A DNA stretch of 64,000 bases, from assembly GCA_035764005.1 (NCBI GenBank), contig DASTZZ010000125.1, positions 1 to 64,000 on the forward strand, given 5' to 3'. Positions 32,351 to 42,443 of this stretch are shown piece by piece (positions within the stretch are counted from its first letter, which is position 1; each line of letters opens with the position of its first letter). The DNA comes from Terriglobales bacterium. GTDB taxonomy: Bacteria > Acidobacteriota > Terriglobia > Terriglobales > Acidobacteriaceae. The position numbers were made by a program, and so were the translations under genes. The notes under the pieces were generated by a model that made no database searches, was not told the DNA's origin, and worked only from the letters and a program-made list of their open reading frames with translations.

Positions 32351-33067
32351 ATGCCAATTCAAAACATAAGCCAAGGCGCCGCCATCGAGGTGCAGGGACT
32401 CGCCCGCGTTTATCGTATGGGTGAGTCGGAAATTCGGGCAGTCAACGACGTTACGTTTTCAATCGCGGCAGGCGAATTTGTTGCTTTGCTGGGAACGTCG
32501 GGATCGGGCAAGTCTTCCCTGTTGAACTTGATTGCCGGACTCGATACTCCGACTGCGGGTTCAGTCAGCGTGGCTGGAGACGATCTTGCTCGCATGTCGC
32601 GCGAGGAACTGGCGCGTTATCGTCGCAGCACCGTGGGAATGGTTTTTCAGGCTTTTAATCTCGTCCCCGCGATGACGGTTCTGGAAAACGTGGAGCTTCC
32701 GATGCGCTTCGCCGAGGTGCCACGGCAGCATCGCATGGATCGGGCGCGGACGGCGCTAGAGCGTGTCGGACTCGGGCATCGTTTCGATCATCGCCCCTCC
32801 GAACTCTCCGGCGGCGAGCAGCAGCGGGCGTCGTTGGCTCGAGCACTCGTCAATCGTCCCTCCTTGCTGTTGGCCGACGAACCGACGGGCAATCTCGACA
32901 GCCGTACAGGAACAGAGATCATGGATTTGATCCACACGGTGAATAAAGAAGGAACTACGGTTTTGATGGTGACGCATGAGCGTCCGCTTGCGGAGCGCTA
33001 CGCGTCGCGGTTTATCTTTTTGCGCGATGGAAAACTGGTGGAAGATCCCGCAGAGGTGACCGCGTGA
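32351..33067 (+). CDS. MacB/LolD-type ABC transporter ATPase
   Basis: A 238-residue nucleotide-binding subunit. Walker A is GTSGSGKS (48-55), the Q-loop Gln is 100, the signature is LSGGEQQR (from 152), Walker B is LLLADE (172-177) and the H-loop His is 209. The length and the A-loop region YRMGESEIRAVNDV match the MacB/LolD/FtsE group, which drives mechanotransmission rather than classical transport. The ATG was chosen because the sequence upstream is not family-like. The stop overlaps the GTG start of the permease gene (GTGA), so both are translated together. Confidence 0.93.
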   Translation: MPIQNISQGAAIEVQGLARVYRMGESEIRAVNDVTFSIAAGEFVALLGTSGSGKSSLLNLIAGLDTPTAGSVSVAGDDLARMSREELARYRRSTVGMVFQAFNLVPAMTVLENVELPMRFAEVPRQHRMDRARTALERVGLGHRFDHRPSELSGGEQQRASLARALVNRPSLLLADEPTGNLDSRTGTEIMDLIHTVNKEGTTVLMVTHERPLAERYASRFIFLRDGKLVEDPAEVTA

Positions 33068-34503
33068 AAACCGGTGATCTCGTGGAACTTGCGACGCGCA
33101 ATCTGCGCGAGTCCGTGCTGCGTAATTCGCTCACGACGGTCGGCATCTCGGTGGGGGTCGCATCGCTGGTTGCGATGCTCTCGCTCGGCATAGGTTTGCA
33201 ACATCTGGCAGCTTCTCGGCTGGCGAAGTCAGGATTGTTTGACAGTGTTTATGTAACTTCAGGACGGCGAATTCAAGGTCCAAACGGACGACGAGAAAAC
33301 CGCAAAGCGCCGCCTCCACCGCTGGATGAGGCAGCGCGCCTGAAGATGGCGAAGTTTGAAGGTGTCGCCGAAGTCTATCCGGATATTCGCTTCCCTGCCG
33401 AGCTGAAGCTGCCGTCCGCGAGTGCATCCGATCTCGCGCCTAAGCCGCCAACCCAAACCTCAACAAGTGAAAGTTCATCGCAAACACCGGAAGGTGCAAA
33501 TTCCCGCGAGTATCAGCTCATCAGCGGACTACCGATGTCAGCGCGTCAGCTCGAGAGCTTCGACAACATGAAGGGCAAGTACTTCTCCTCACCTGATGCC
33601 GCGGAGATCATCCTGCAGAGCGACGAAGCCAAAACTCTGACTGACAAGCCCGCAGATCTTCTCGGCAAAGATGTCGTGCTGAGATACGCGTCGCGGCATT
33701 TGCTCAACGACGATGGCAGTGCATCGGCGGCTTCTCAATACGGCGCAGCCAGCGAACTGAGCGTGTATGCGGTGTCGCCGAAACAAGCAACTTTGAAGGT
33801 AGTCGGCCTGGTGGAATCGAAGGCGGATGCCGGAATTCGCGGCGCGGGCAGCGCCGGCGCATACGTCCCCATCGACTACGCGCTCAAGCTCGAACCGATG
33901 CAGATGACCCAGGTGCGCCTCGCAGGCGATCGTGATCCGCTCGCCAACAGTTACTCGGCGCTGATCGTGCGCGCGACTCGATCAAGCCAGGTAGAAGGAA
34001 TCGAGAACCAGATCAAGCAGCTTGGCTACAATACATTTTCTCTGCTCGACGCTACGCGCAACCTGCGCAGGTTTTTTGCCATTCTCGATTTGTTCCTGGG
34101 GATCTTCGGCAGTCTCGCGCTCGCGGTGGCTTCGCTTGGGATTATCAACACTCTGGTGATGTCAATCCTCGAGCGGCGTCGGGAAATTGGAATCATGAAG
34201 GCAATCGGCGCGAGTGATGGTGACGTTCAGAAGCTGTTCTTCGCCGAAGCCGGAGCGATGGGCGTCTTCGGCGGTGCAATCGGAGTCCTGCTGGGCTGGA
34301 TCATCGGGCGCGCGATCAACTTCGGCACGCGCATCTACATGCAGCGCCAGCAGCAGTTCACCCCCGACGATGTTTGGCTGGTGCCATTGTGGCTGGTGCT
34401 CGGAGCAATCGGATTCTCCATCATCGTGAGCCTGCTTGCGGGACTCTATCCTGCGGCGCGCGCGGCCAGGCTCGATCCGGTCCAGGCGCTTAGATACGAT
34501 TAG
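33064..34503 (+). CDS. MacB/FtsX-type ABC permease
   Basis: A 479-residue permease, partner of the overlapping ATPase. The first transmembrane helix is near LTTVGISVGVASLVAMLSLG. A periplasmic MacB core domain of ~300 residues follows, with a low-complexity Pro/Ser/Thr insertion (LAPKPPTQTSTSESSSQTPE). Three C-terminal FtsX helices follow (IFGSLALAVASLGIINTLVM with the ERRREIGIMKAIGA motif; AMGVFGGAIGVLLGWIIG; LVLGAIGFSIIVSLLAGLYP), ending ARAARLDPVQALRYD. It starts with GTG. No membrane fusion protein or outer-membrane channel is encoded next to it, so the substrate is unknown. Confidence 0.92.
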   Translation: MKTGDLVELATRNLRESVLRNSLTTVGISVGVASLVAMLSLGIGLQHLAASRLAKSGLFDSVYVTSGRRIQGPNGRRENRKAPPPPLDEAARLKMAKFEGVAEVYPDIRFPAELKLPSASASDLAPKPPTQTSTSESSSQTPEGANSREYQLISGLPMSARQLESFDNMKGKYFSSPDAAEIILQSDEAKTLTDKPADLLGKDVVLRYASRHLLNDDGSASAASQYGAASELSVYAVSPKQATLKVVGLVESKADAGIRGAGSAGAYVPIDYALKLEPMQMTQVRLAGDRDPLANSYSALIVRATRSSQVEGIENQIKQLGYNTFSLLDATRNLRRFFAILDLFLGIFGSLALAVASLGIINTLVMSILERRREIGIMKAIGASDGDVQKLFFAEAGAMGVFGGAIGVLLGWIIGRAINFGTRIYMQRQQQFTPDDVWLVPLWLVLGAIGFSIIVSLLAGLYPAARAARLDPVQALRYD

Positions 34504-34514
34504 CCGTCTGCTCC

Positions 34515-34648
34515 TTGTCATTCCGAGCGTAGCGTCTGTGCTTTTCGGACGCGAAGAGAGGAATCCCTACTGCCGCTATGTAGGTTGACTTCTCCTAGCA
34601 GTCGGGACGGAAGCGGATAGGGATTCCTCACTTCGTTCGGAATGACAA
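34515..34648. repeat. Imperfect inverted repeat with TTGTCATTCCGA ends
   Basis: TTGTCATTCCGAG at the left end and TCGGAATGACAA at the right end are complementary, as are the inner GAGGAATCCCTA and TAGGGATTCCTC. The two halves enclose about 55 bases. Such elements are common between acidobacterial genes. It may also end transcription of the ABC genes before guaA. Confidence 0.65.
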
Positions 34649-34676
34649 AAGGGGTTGCCTTCTGCGACACTCAAGC

Positions 34677-36257
34677 ATGAATCCCCAATCCATCGTCATC
34701 CTCGACTTTGGCTCGCAGTATACCCAGTTGATCGCGCGACGCATCCGCGAACAGCGCGTCTTCTCGGTCGTCCTTCCCTGCACCGCGCCGCTGGATGAAA
34801 TTAAGAGTTACTCGCCTGTGGGGATCATTCTTTCGGGCGGGCCATGCTCGGTGTATGACGACGACGCTCCTCCGGCCGACGAACGCGTGCTGCAACTCGG
34901 TGTTCCTGTTCTGGGAATTTGCTACGGACTGCACTTCATCACGCACAAACTTGGCGGAAAAGTAGTTCCCGGTCCAAAGCGCGAATACGGGCACGCTCAA
35001 GTCGAGGTTCTGGATCCATCCTCTTCTCTATTCCGGAATCTTCCGTCGTCGCTCTCCGTTTGGATGTCACATGGCGACGAGGCTCGCGAATTGCCCAGCG
35101 GATTCCGTGTGGTGGCCCGGTCATCGAGCGCTCTGGCGGCAATGGAGAATCCTGAGCGAAGAACCTGGGCGGTGCAGTTTCATCCCGAAGTTCATCACAC
35201 CAAATTGGGAACGGACTTGCTTCGCAATTTTGTTTTCGAGATCTGCGATGCGGAGCCGAACTGGACGCCGCAGCGCTTCATCGACGAGACGGTCACGACG
35301 ATTAAGAACACGGTTGGCGAGGGACACGCGATCTGCGCCCTTTCCGGGGGCGTGGACTCCTCAGTTGCCGCCGTGCTCGTGCATCGCGCCATTGGTGATC
35401 GCCTGACGTGTGTTTTTGTCAACAACGGCGTACTGCGCAAAGATGAGTTCAACAAAGTTCAGAAGAGCCTGCGCGATCGCCTGGGCTTAAACCTGGTCGC
35501 TGCCGATGCAGGTGAGCGCTTTCTCGCGAAGCTGAAGGGCATTACCGATCCCGAAAAGAAGCGCAAGATCATCGGCAATGAGTTCATCGCCGTCTTCGAT
35601 GATGAAGCCGAGAAGCTCATCCGACGCCATCAGCAGGAGAAGAGTTCCAATGGTAGAGCTTCCAAGGCTGAGTTCCTGGTGCAAGGGACGCTTTATCCGG
35701 ACGTCATCGAATCGCGCTCGGTGCGTGGGCCATCGCAGACGATCAAGACACACCACAACGTGGGTGGTTTGCCGGAGAAGATGAACCTGAAGTTGATCGA
35801 GCCGCTGAAGGATCTTTTCAAGGATGAAGTCCGCCGCATCGGCCGCGATCTGGGCATGCCGGAGGAGATTCTGCAGCGCCAGCCGTTCCCTGGACCGGGA
35901 CTTGCGGTACGCATCCTCGGTGAGGTCACACCTGAGCGCGTGAAGCTGCTTCAGGAAGCTGACGACATCGTGGTTTCAGAAATCAAGGCGGCTGGGCTGT
36001 ATACGCAAATCTGGCAGTCATTTGCGGTGCTGCTGCCCGTTATGTCGGTCGGCGTGATGGGAGACTATCGCACTTATGCGTACACCTGTGCGATTCGCGC
36101 GGTTCACTCCGAAGACGGCATGACCGCCGACTGGGTGCCGCTTCCCTACGAGGTGCTGCGCACAATTTCAAGCCGGATCGTCAATGAGGTTCGCGGAATC
36201 AACCGTGTGGTGTACGACATTACTTCTAAGCCTCCTGGCACGATCGAGTGGGAATAG
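34677..36257 (+). CDS. guaA: GMP synthase (glutamine-hydrolysing)
   Basis: A 526-residue enzyme that converts XMP to GMP with ATP and glutamine, the last step of GMP synthesis. The N-terminal class I amidotransferase has the nucleophile Cys82 in GICYGLHF and the catalytic His169/Glu171 in FHPEVHH. The ATP-pyrophosphatase domain has the P-loop SGGVDSS (223-229). The C-terminal dimerisation domain ends with the typical GTIEWE. Length is normal and all key residues are present. The stop lies 23 bases before the kdsD start. Confidence 0.98.
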   Translation: MNPQSIVILDFGSQYTQLIARRIREQRVFSVVLPCTAPLDEIKSYSPVGIILSGGPCSVYDDDAPPADERVLQLGVPVLGICYGLHFITHKLGGKVVPGPKREYGHAQVEVLDPSSSLFRNLPSSLSVWMSHGDEARELPSGFRVVARSSSALAAMENPERRTWAVQFHPEVHHTKLGTDLLRNFVFEICDAEPNWTPQRFIDETVTTIKNTVGEGHAICALSGGVDSSVAAVLVHRAIGDRLTCVFVNNGVLRKDEFNKVQKSLRDRLGLNLVAADAGERFLAKLKGITDPEKKRKIIGNEFIAVFDDEAEKLIRRHQQEKSSNGRASKAEFLVQGTLYPDVIESRSVRGPSQTIKTHHNVGGLPEKMNLKLIEPLKDLFKDEVRRIGRDLGMPEEILQRQPFPGPGLAVRILGEVTPERVKLLQEADDIVVSEIKAAGLYTQIWQSFAVLLPVMSVGVMGDYRTYAYTCAIRAVHSEDGMTADWVPLPYEVLRTISSRIVNEVRGINRVVYDITSKPPGTIEWE

Positions 36258-36280
36258 GCTTTGCTACTATCTCCTCACCA

Positions 36281-37246
36281 ATGCCATCGACCGGCGAAAA
36301 CGTAATCCGCATTGAAGCGGAGGCTCTCACCGCGCTTGCGAATCGGCTTGCAGGCCCGATGAAGCATGACTTTGAGAGCGCGATCGATCTTCTCTTTCGT
36401 TGCTCGGCACGCGTCGTGGTTACCGGAATGGGAAAGAGCGGTATCATCGCCCAGAAGATCGCGGCCACGCTCAGCTCGACCGGTACGCCCTCCTTGTTCA
36501 TGCATCCGGCGGAAGCATTGCATGGGGACCTCGGAATGGTCGCGAGTGGCGACGTGGTAATCGCGCTCTCCTCCAGCGGCGAAACTGAAGAACTCCTAAA
36601 GCTGTTAGCGAAGATCAAGCGCGTGGGAGATGCGCTGATCTCGTTCACGTGCGATGTGAAGTCCACACTGGCTCAAGCTTCCGATGTAGCTCTCGACTGC
36701 TCCGTTCCGCGGGAAGGATGCAATCTGGGCCTTGCTCCTACGGCAAGTACAACGGCAATGCTTGCCCTTGGAGATGCGATCGCTGTAGCGCTCTCAGAGA
36801 GGCGCGGATTCAGGGAAGAGGATTTTGCTGAGCTGCATCCAGGCGGAAAACTTGGCAAGAAGCTGATGCGTGTTTCAGACTTCATGCATGCGGGCGACGC
36901 GCTTCCGCGGGTCTCGCCCGATACGGCAATGCACGAAGTGATCTACGAAATGTCACGTAAGAAACTGGGCATGACGACGGTAGCCCAGAATGGGAAATTG
37001 TTGGGAGTAATCAGCGATGGGGACCTTCGCCGCCTGCTGGAGCGCCGCGGCAAAGATGCGATGGATCTGAAAGCCGGTGAGTGCATGACCGGGACGCCGG
37101 TGACCGTGAATCCTTCTACGTTCGCAATGACTGCGCTCAATTTAATGGAGCAGCGAAAAATCACATCGCTCGTGGTTGTTGAAGACGACTCGCAACTGCT
37201 GGGCGTTGTGCATCTGCATGATCTGTGGGGAACGGAATCGATCTAG
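36281..37246 (+). CDS. kdsD: Arabinose-5-phosphate isomerase (KdsD/KpsF family)
   Basis: A 321-residue protein that interconverts ribulose-5-phosphate and arabinose-5-phosphate, the first step toward Kdo for lipopolysaccharide. The SIS domain (about 25-170) includes VVVTGMGKSGIIAQKIAATL, MHPAEALHGDLGM and SSSGETEELL. Two CBS domains follow (SDFMHAGDALPRV onward; CMTGTPVTVNPSTFAMTALN). Ending and length are normal. An upstream GTG overlapping guaA is an alternative start. It supports a Gram-negative envelope with Kdo-containing lipid. Confidence 0.95.
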   Translation: MPSTGENVIRIEAEALTALANRLAGPMKHDFESAIDLLFRCSARVVVTGMGKSGIIAQKIAATLSSTGTPSLFMHPAEALHGDLGMVASGDVVIALSSSGETEELLKLLAKIKRVGDALISFTCDVKSTLAQASDVALDCSVPREGCNLGLAPTASTTAMLALGDAIAVALSERRGFREEDFAELHPGGKLGKKLMRVSDFMHAGDALPRVSPDTAMHEVIYEMSRKKLGMTTVAQNGKLLGVISDGDLRRLLERRGKDAMDLKAGECMTGTPVTVNPSTFAMTALNLMEQRKITSLVVVEDDSQLLGVVHLHDLWGTESI

Positions 37247-37255
37247 TCATCGATG

Positions 37256-37416
37256 ATCGGGCCATCGGGTCAATGGGCGAAGCGAGGCTTCCGTACTCGC
37301 GATTAGTAGCAGGCAAAATAACTACTAGCGGTCAAAACTGCCTAGGCTAAGCACTTTTTGCCTATGCTTATTGCCTATCGCCCGGCTTTGGTTCTTACTT
37401 CACCCGATGGCCCGAT
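37256..37416. repeat. Inverted repeat pair with ATCGGGCCATCGGGT ends
   Basis: ATCGGGCCATCGGGT (37256-37270) and its exact complement (37402-37416) flank 131 bases between kdsD and proS. The same word occurs within GATCGGGCCATCGGGTGATC at about 31929. The interior has no gene; it includes GCCTA(G/T)GC words. Confidence 0.65.
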
Positions 37417-37453
37417 TCAATACTGAGCCTTCGCTACAATAGAACTCTTACCC

Positions 37454-39184
37454 ATGCATCGTTGGTCACAGCTATTCATCCCCACATTGCGCGAAGCTCC
37501 TGCCGACGCCGAAGTAGCCAGTCACAAGTTTCTGGTGCGCGCCGGATATGTCCGCCAGCTCGCCGCCGGCATTTACTCCTATCTCTTCATGGGCCAACGG
37601 TCCATCAATAAGATCATCAGGATCGTCCGAGAGGAGATGGACAAGATTGGGCAGGAGTTCCTGTTGCCCGCACTGAATCCGCGCGAGCTGTGGGAGGCCA
37701 GCGGTCGGTGGTCGGTGATGGGCGACAACATGTTTCGCCTGAAGGACCGCAACGGACGCGACCTCTGCCTCGGCATGACCCACGAAGAAGTCATGACGGA
37801 GATTGCGCGCAAGGAGCTGCGCAGCTACAAGCAGCTGCCCCAGATCTGGTATCAGATTCAGACCAAGTTCCGCGACGAGCCTCGTCCCAAATCGGGACTG
37901 CTGCGCGTTCGGCAGTTCATCATGAAGGACTCGTATTCGTTCGATATCGATCCGGCTGGCCTGGACGTCTCTTACCGCAAGCACTACGACGCCTACACGG
38001 CCTCGTTTACCCGCTGTGGATTGAGGTTCGTTGTCGTCGAAGCGCACTCCGGCGCGATGGGTGGATCGCAATCGCACGAGTTCATGGTCTACACGGATGC
38101 GGGCGAAGACATGGTCGCAAGCTGCCCGAAGTGCGGCTATGCTGCCAACCTGGAAAAGGCGACATCCCGCCTGCAGGTAGTAGAGGACCTGAAAGCCACT
38201 GGGAACGGCTCTCCCGAATTAGTACATACGCCCGGCAAGAAGACGATCGAAGATGTTGCGCAGTACCTTGGCGTCTCACCAAAACAGAAGATCAAAACGC
38301 TGGCCCTGATTGGAACCTGGGATAGCAAAGATGGGAAGCACACAGATCGCCCTGTCGCGGTTTTCGTACGCGGCGACCATATGTTGAACGAGGCCAAGCT
38401 GCTGGCCACACTGGGCGCCCGCGAAATTCGGCCCATGCACGCGGAGGAAATTGAGCAGGCCTTCAAATCTCCTGCCGGTTATCTCGGTCCAATCGGCCTG
38501 AACGGGCTCGAAGTCGTCGTCGATACAGCCCTTGAAGGCCGAACGAATCTTATCGCCGGCGCCAACAGAGAGGAGTACCACCTGCGCAACGTCACTCCTG
38601 GCCGCGATTTCGCAGTCAAGCAATATGTGGATGTGCGCAACGTGGAGCCGGGGGAAGGCTGCCCCAATTGCGGAACGCCGATGGTGGTTGCAAAAGCCGT
38701 CGAGATCGGACACATCTTCAAGTTGGGCTACAAGTACTCAGAGTCGATGGGCGCGCGCGTGCTCGATCAATCGGGCAAGGAAGTTGCTCCCATTATGGGA
38801 AGCTATGGTATTGGCATCGAGCGCATCCTTACGTCGGCAATCGAGCAAAGCAACGACAATGAGGGCTTCTGGCTTCCGCGCAGCATTGCGCCCTTCGACG
38901 TAGTGGTCACATCTACGAACGTCGCTGATAGCACTATTCGCAGCACCGGCGAGGAACTCGCCGCGAAGCTGAGCGCGGCGGGATTCGACGTGCTACTGGA
39001 CGACCGCGAAGACCGCGCCGGCGTGAAGTTCAAAGACGCTGATCTAGTAGGAATCCCTTACAGAATCAATGTTGGCAAGAAGGTTACCGAAGGTAGGGTT
39101 GAGCTCGTACAACGCTCGACACGTCAAATTACCGATGCTACGATGGCCGAAATTACTGACAAATTAAGCCAAATTGCGCAGTAA
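37454..39184 (+). CDS. proS: Proline-tRNA ligase (bacterial type with editing insertion)
   Basis: A 576-residue class II aminoacyl-tRNA synthetase that charges tRNA-Pro. Motif 1 lies near [17 protein letters not shown], motif 2 in [20 protein letters not shown] and motif 3 in [11 protein letters not shown]. Between motifs 2 and 3 is the ~180-residue YbaK-like editing insertion ([20 protein letters not shown] onward), which removes Ala-tRNA-Pro. The C-terminal anticodon-binding domain ([20 protein letters not shown]) is complete. It is followed 15 bases later by a small membrane protein gene. Confidence 0.98.
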   Translation: MHRWSQLFIPTLREAPADAEVASHKFLVRAGYVRQLAAGIYSYLFMGQRSINKIIRIVREEMDKIGQEFLLPALNPRELWEASGRWSVMGDNMFRLKDRNGRDLCLGMTHEEVMTEIARKELRSYKQLPQIWYQIQTKFRDEPRPKSGLLRVRQFIMKDSYSFDIDPAGLDVSYRKHYDAYTASFTRCGLRFVVVEAHSGAMGGSQSHEFMVYTDAGEDMVASCPKCGYAANLEKATSRLQVVEDLKATGNGSPELVHTPGKKTIEDVAQYLGVSPKQKIKTLALIGTWDSKDGKHTDRPVAVFVRGDHMLNEAKLLATLGAREIRPMHAEEIEQAFKSPAGYLGPIGLNGLEVVVDTALEGRTNLIAGANREEYHLRNVTPGRDFAVKQYVDVRNVEPGEGCPNCGTPMVVAKAVEIGHIFKLGYKYSESMGARVLDQSGKEVAPIMGSYGIGIERILTSAIEQSNDNEGFWLPRSIAPFDVVVTSTNVADSTIRSTGEELAAKLSAAGFDVLLDDREDRAGVKFKDADLVGIPYRINVGKKVTEGRVELVQRSTRQITDATMAEITDKLSQIAQ

Positions 39185-39199
39185 TTGTGGCCTTCAGCC

Positions 39200-39574
39200 A
39201 TGCAGAGACTTAAAGCACTGTTTGGGGTTTTCCTCGTCGTAGCTTTTTTCTACCTAGCCTGGAAAATGCTCCCGCCATATATTCAGGAGTACCAGTTCCA
39301 GCAGGAGATTCAGAGCATTGCTCGCAACACCGAGTATGCTGCTGTGGACGAAAACGGCATTCGTAAGCAGGTGGCGCAAAAAATCAGCGATTTCAGTATT
39401 CCTGTGAATCCTGAAAGTGTAGTGATCAGCAAAAACGGCTTTGACGTCAGCATTGGCGTAAATTACACGGTACACATCGACTCCGCAGTTCACCCTTTCG
39501 ACATTCAATTTCATCCTTCGACAAAAAATGGAGATGCGGCTGATCCGGTCCCGGCCAATCGCACCACTCAGTAA
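39200..39574 (+). CDS. Small single-pass membrane protein, unknown function
   Basis: A 124-residue protein with one N-terminal transmembrane helix (LKALFGVFLVVAFFYLAWKM) and an exposed domain. The domain has a helix (YQFQQEIQSIARNTEYA) and strands around SVVISKNGFDVSIGVNYTVH. The pattern resembles DUF4845-like membrane-anchored proteins found near housekeeping genes, but I am not sure of the family. The ATG is preferred to an in-frame TTG just after the proS stop. It lies between proS and a PBP gene, so a cell-envelope role is plausible. Confidence 0.7.
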   Translation: MQRLKALFGVFLVVAFFYLAWKMLPPYIQEYQFQQEIQSIARNTEYAAVDENGIRKQVAQKISDFSIPVNPESVVISKNGFDVSIGVNYTVHIDSAVHPFDIQFHPSTKNGDAADPVPANRTTQ

Positions 39575-39760
39575 GCGCTGACATTTTGCGTCGGATCGAC
39601 CACAAACGTGTACTCTTTGACACTGCCGTCTTCGGCGGCCCTGCTTAAGTCTCTGAATCCAATGGCGCAGGAGTGGTAAGCCGTGTGCCTTCAAAAGCAC
39701 CAGACGCGGCATGGATGATGCGTCAACTTTCGTCTAATCTATTAGGTAGCAGTCACCACA

Positions 39761-42409
39761 TTGGCAATTAAAATTAAAATTCCACGCGGCCAGGGGATTC
39801 ACAAGCGACTCTCCCATCCTGCCGTCAAGGCCTCTGTTGCCGGATTCATCATCGTATGCATGGTCCTGTTCGGGGTCTTTGCGTACTACTACGTCAAGTA
39901 TCAGAAGATCGTCGACAAGCGCCTGAATGGGCCAATTTTCGCCAACTCGGCCAAAATTTACGCGGCGCCTGAAACCGTCAGGGTCGGAGAGGATTTCACT
40001 GCCGACCGCATCGCCGATCAACTCCGCCGCGCCGGCTACACGGAAGCGAGCGACCGCAACCCCTCGCGCGTAGGAACGTACAAAGAAGGGGCCTCTTACA
40101 TTGAGGTGCAGCCCGGGCCGGAGTCGTATCACACGCCTGAATCCGCAACCCTCCACTTCACCAGCGGCAAGATCGACCGCATCACCCAAAAAGGCGGCAC
40201 CGATCTCGAAGCATACGAGCTAGAGCCTGAACTGGTAACCGGACTTTTTGATCGCGAGAACCGCTCCAAGCGCCGGCTGATCACCTATGACGATATGCCG
40301 CAGGTACTGGTCAATGCGATTCTCTCCATCGAAGATCGTCGCTTCTTCCAGCACAGCGGCGTGAACTACTACCGTCTGGTCGAAGCTGTTCTGATCGACC
40401 TGCGCGGCGGACACAAGCAGGGCGGCTCGACGCTCACCATGCAGCTCGCGCGTGGATTCTTCCTTACTCCGCAGCAGACGATCAAGCGCAAGATGGAAGA
40501 GATGCTGATTGCCATCGAACTGGAGCAGCGTCTCTCGAAGAAGCAGATTCTTGAACTCTATGTAAACCAGGTCGACATGGGCCAGCGCGGCTCCTTCACC
40601 ATCAAAGGGTTCGGCGAGGCGTCACAGGCCTATTTTGGGAAGGACATAGGCGACCTCAATCTTCCCGAAGCGGCACTGCTGGCCGGCATCGTGAACGGCC
40701 CAACGTATTTCTCGCCCTACCGCCATCCTGATCGCGCGATGGAGCGCCGGAATCTCGTGCTGCAGGCCATGGTGGAAAACAATGTGATCTCGCAGGCGCA
40801 GGCCGACCAGGCCAAAGCGACTCCATTGAAGCTGGCGCCGCCGAATGTGGAGGCCAGTGACGCTCCGTACTTTGTCGATATGGTCCGCGAATCGCTGCTC
40901 TCGCAATATCGCGACAGCGATCTGAACGACAACGGCTATCGCATCTACACCAGCCTCGATCTTGATCTGCAGAAAGCGGCTGCGAGTGCCATCGATGTCG
41001 GCATGAAGCAGGTGGACGATCTCGTGCGCAAGCAGCGCACGAAGAAAGTGCGCGAGGGAAAAGGCAAGAACGCGAAGTACGTTACGACGGTGAAGCCCGG
41101 TCCTGAGGCTCAGGTGGCGCTGGTCTGCATCGATCCGCACACCGGCGCAGTTCTCGCTCTTTCCGGCGGACGCAACTACGGCTTCAGCCAGTTGAATCAC
41201 GCAACCGCCAGCCGTCCAACCGGATCCATCTTCAAGCCGTTCGTCTTTGCTACTGCACTGAATAGCGGCGTCACGGGAACGCAGCCGGTGTTCACACCTG
41301 CCAGCATCATCGACGACGCTCCGACGGTCTTCCAGTATGAAGACAAGGTCTACACGCCGAAGAATTTCATGGACGAGTATTTTGGCCCGGTCAGTGCCAG
41401 CTTCGCCCTCGCACATTCGCTGAACAACGCAACCATTAAAGTCGCCGAAGCAGTGGGATATGACAAGGTCGTAGCCCTCGCTCGCGCCGCCGGAATCAAG
41501 TCGGTTCGTGCCACTCCCGCCATGGCCATTGGGTCCTACGATGCCACGCCCATGGAGATGGCAGGTGCTTATACGGTCTTCGCCAACGGCGGAACACGCA
41601 TCTCGCCGATTTTCGTTACCTCCATTCGGGATGCTAAGGGCGACGTGATCCAGGACTTCACGACCGACACCCGTCAGGTTCTCGATCCTCGCGTTGCGTA
41701 TGTGGTCACGAAGATGATGGAAGGCGTCATTAACTACGGCACGGCAGCCGGAGTACGCAGCCGCGAAGGTTTTACTGCACCCGCAGCGGGCAAGACCGGC
41801 ACTTCGCACGACGCTTGGTTTGCGGGATACACCACCAACCTGCTCACCATCGTGTGGGTTGGGTTTGATGACTACAGCGATATGTGCCCGAGAGGCCAAT
41901 TGTGCCTTGAAGGATCGAAGACCGCGGCCCCGATCTGGGCAGAGTTCATGAAGCGGGCCATTGCCCTTCCTCAGTACAAAGACGGGGCAAAAGACTTTAC
42001 GCCGCCGCCGGGAGTCGTCGAAGTAAGCCTCGACAAAGTGACGAATTACTTGGCGACACCCGTTTGTCCCAACGATTACCCTGCCGCGTTTATTGCCGGC
42101 ACTCAGCCCAGCCAGACCTGCGAGATGACTGCAGGCGACCAGCGCAACTTCTTCCAAAAGCTCTTCGGAGTTGGTCCAAAGCCGCCGACACCACCTCCGG
42201 TGTCTAATCCCGGACAGCAGGGCCAGACTACCCAGACTGGTCAAACGGTAGTCCAGCCCGGCCAGCCGGCGCAGCCTGCCCAAGCCGCCAGTGCCGACGA
42301 CGATAAGAAGAAAAAGGGCTTTTTTGGCAAGCTTTTTGGGGCCATTAAGGGAGATAATAAGGACCAACATTCGCCGCAGAGTTCTCAACCACAGCCTGCG
42401 CCGAGGTAG
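39761..42409 (+). CDS. Bifunctional penicillin-binding protein 1 (glycosyltransferase and transpeptidase)
   Basis: An 882-residue peptidoglycan polymerase and crosslinker. A cytoplasmic basic N-terminus is followed by one membrane helix (about 24-44) and a UB2H-like segment (55-165), as in PBP1b. The GT51 domain has the catalytic Glu191 in EDRRFFQHSG and QGGSTLTMQLAR at 220-231. The transpeptidase has S489-x-x-K492 in TGSIFKPF, SLN at 553-555 and KTG at 678-680. The tail after 780 is Pro/Gln-rich and then Lys-rich. The start is TTG without a strong ribosome-binding site. The next gene follows by 34 bases. Confidence 0.95.
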   Translation: MAIKIKIPRGQGIHKRLSHPAVKASVAGFIIVCMVLFGVFAYYYVKYQKIVDKRLNGPIFANSAKIYAAPETVRVGEDFTADRIADQLRRAGYTEASDRNPSRVGTYKEGASYIEVQPGPESYHTPESATLHFTSGKIDRITQKGGTDLEAYELEPELVTGLFDRENRSKRRLITYDDMPQVLVNAILSIEDRRFFQHSGVNYYRLVEAVLIDLRGGHKQGGSTLTMQLARGFFLTPQQTIKRKMEEMLIAIELEQRLSKKQILELYVNQVDMGQRGSFTIKGFGEASQAYFGKDIGDLNLPEAALLAGIVNGPTYFSPYRHPDRAMERRNLVLQAMVENNVISQAQADQAKATPLKLAPPNVEASDAPYFVDMVRESLLSQYRDSDLNDNGYRIYTSLDLDLQKAAASAIDVGMKQVDDLVRKQRTKKVREGKGKNAKYVTTVKPGPEAQVALVCIDPHTGAVLALSGGRNYGFSQLNHATASRPTGSIFKPFVFATALNSGVTGTQPVFTPASIIDDAPTVFQYEDKVYTPKNFMDEYFGPVSASFALAHSLNNATIKVAEAVGYDKVVALARAAGIKSVRATPAMAIGSYDATPMEMAGAYTVFANGGTRISPIFVTSIRDAKGDVIQDFTTDTRQVLDPRVAYVVTKMMEGVINYGTAAGVRSREGFTAPAAGKTGTSHDAWFAGYTTNLLTIVWVGFDDYSDMCPRGQLCLEGSKTAAPIWAEFMKRAIALPQYKDGAKDFTPPPGVVEVSLDKVTNYLATPVCPNDYPAAFIAGTQPSQTCEMTAGDQRNFFQKLFGVGPKPPTPPPVSNPGQQGQTTQTGQTVVQPGQPAQPAQAASADDDKKKKGFFGKLFGAIKGDNKDQHSPQSSQPQPAPR

Positions 42410-42443
42410 AACCCGCGACCATCGACCTGGGGAGGTCATCGTG

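Noticed and set aside
39575-39712. Short minus-strand frame ending near 39568 with protein-like residues (EYTFVVDPTQNVSAY)
   Set aside because: Only ~41 codons, no start codon, preceded by an in-frame stop; might be a gene relic but cannot be supported.
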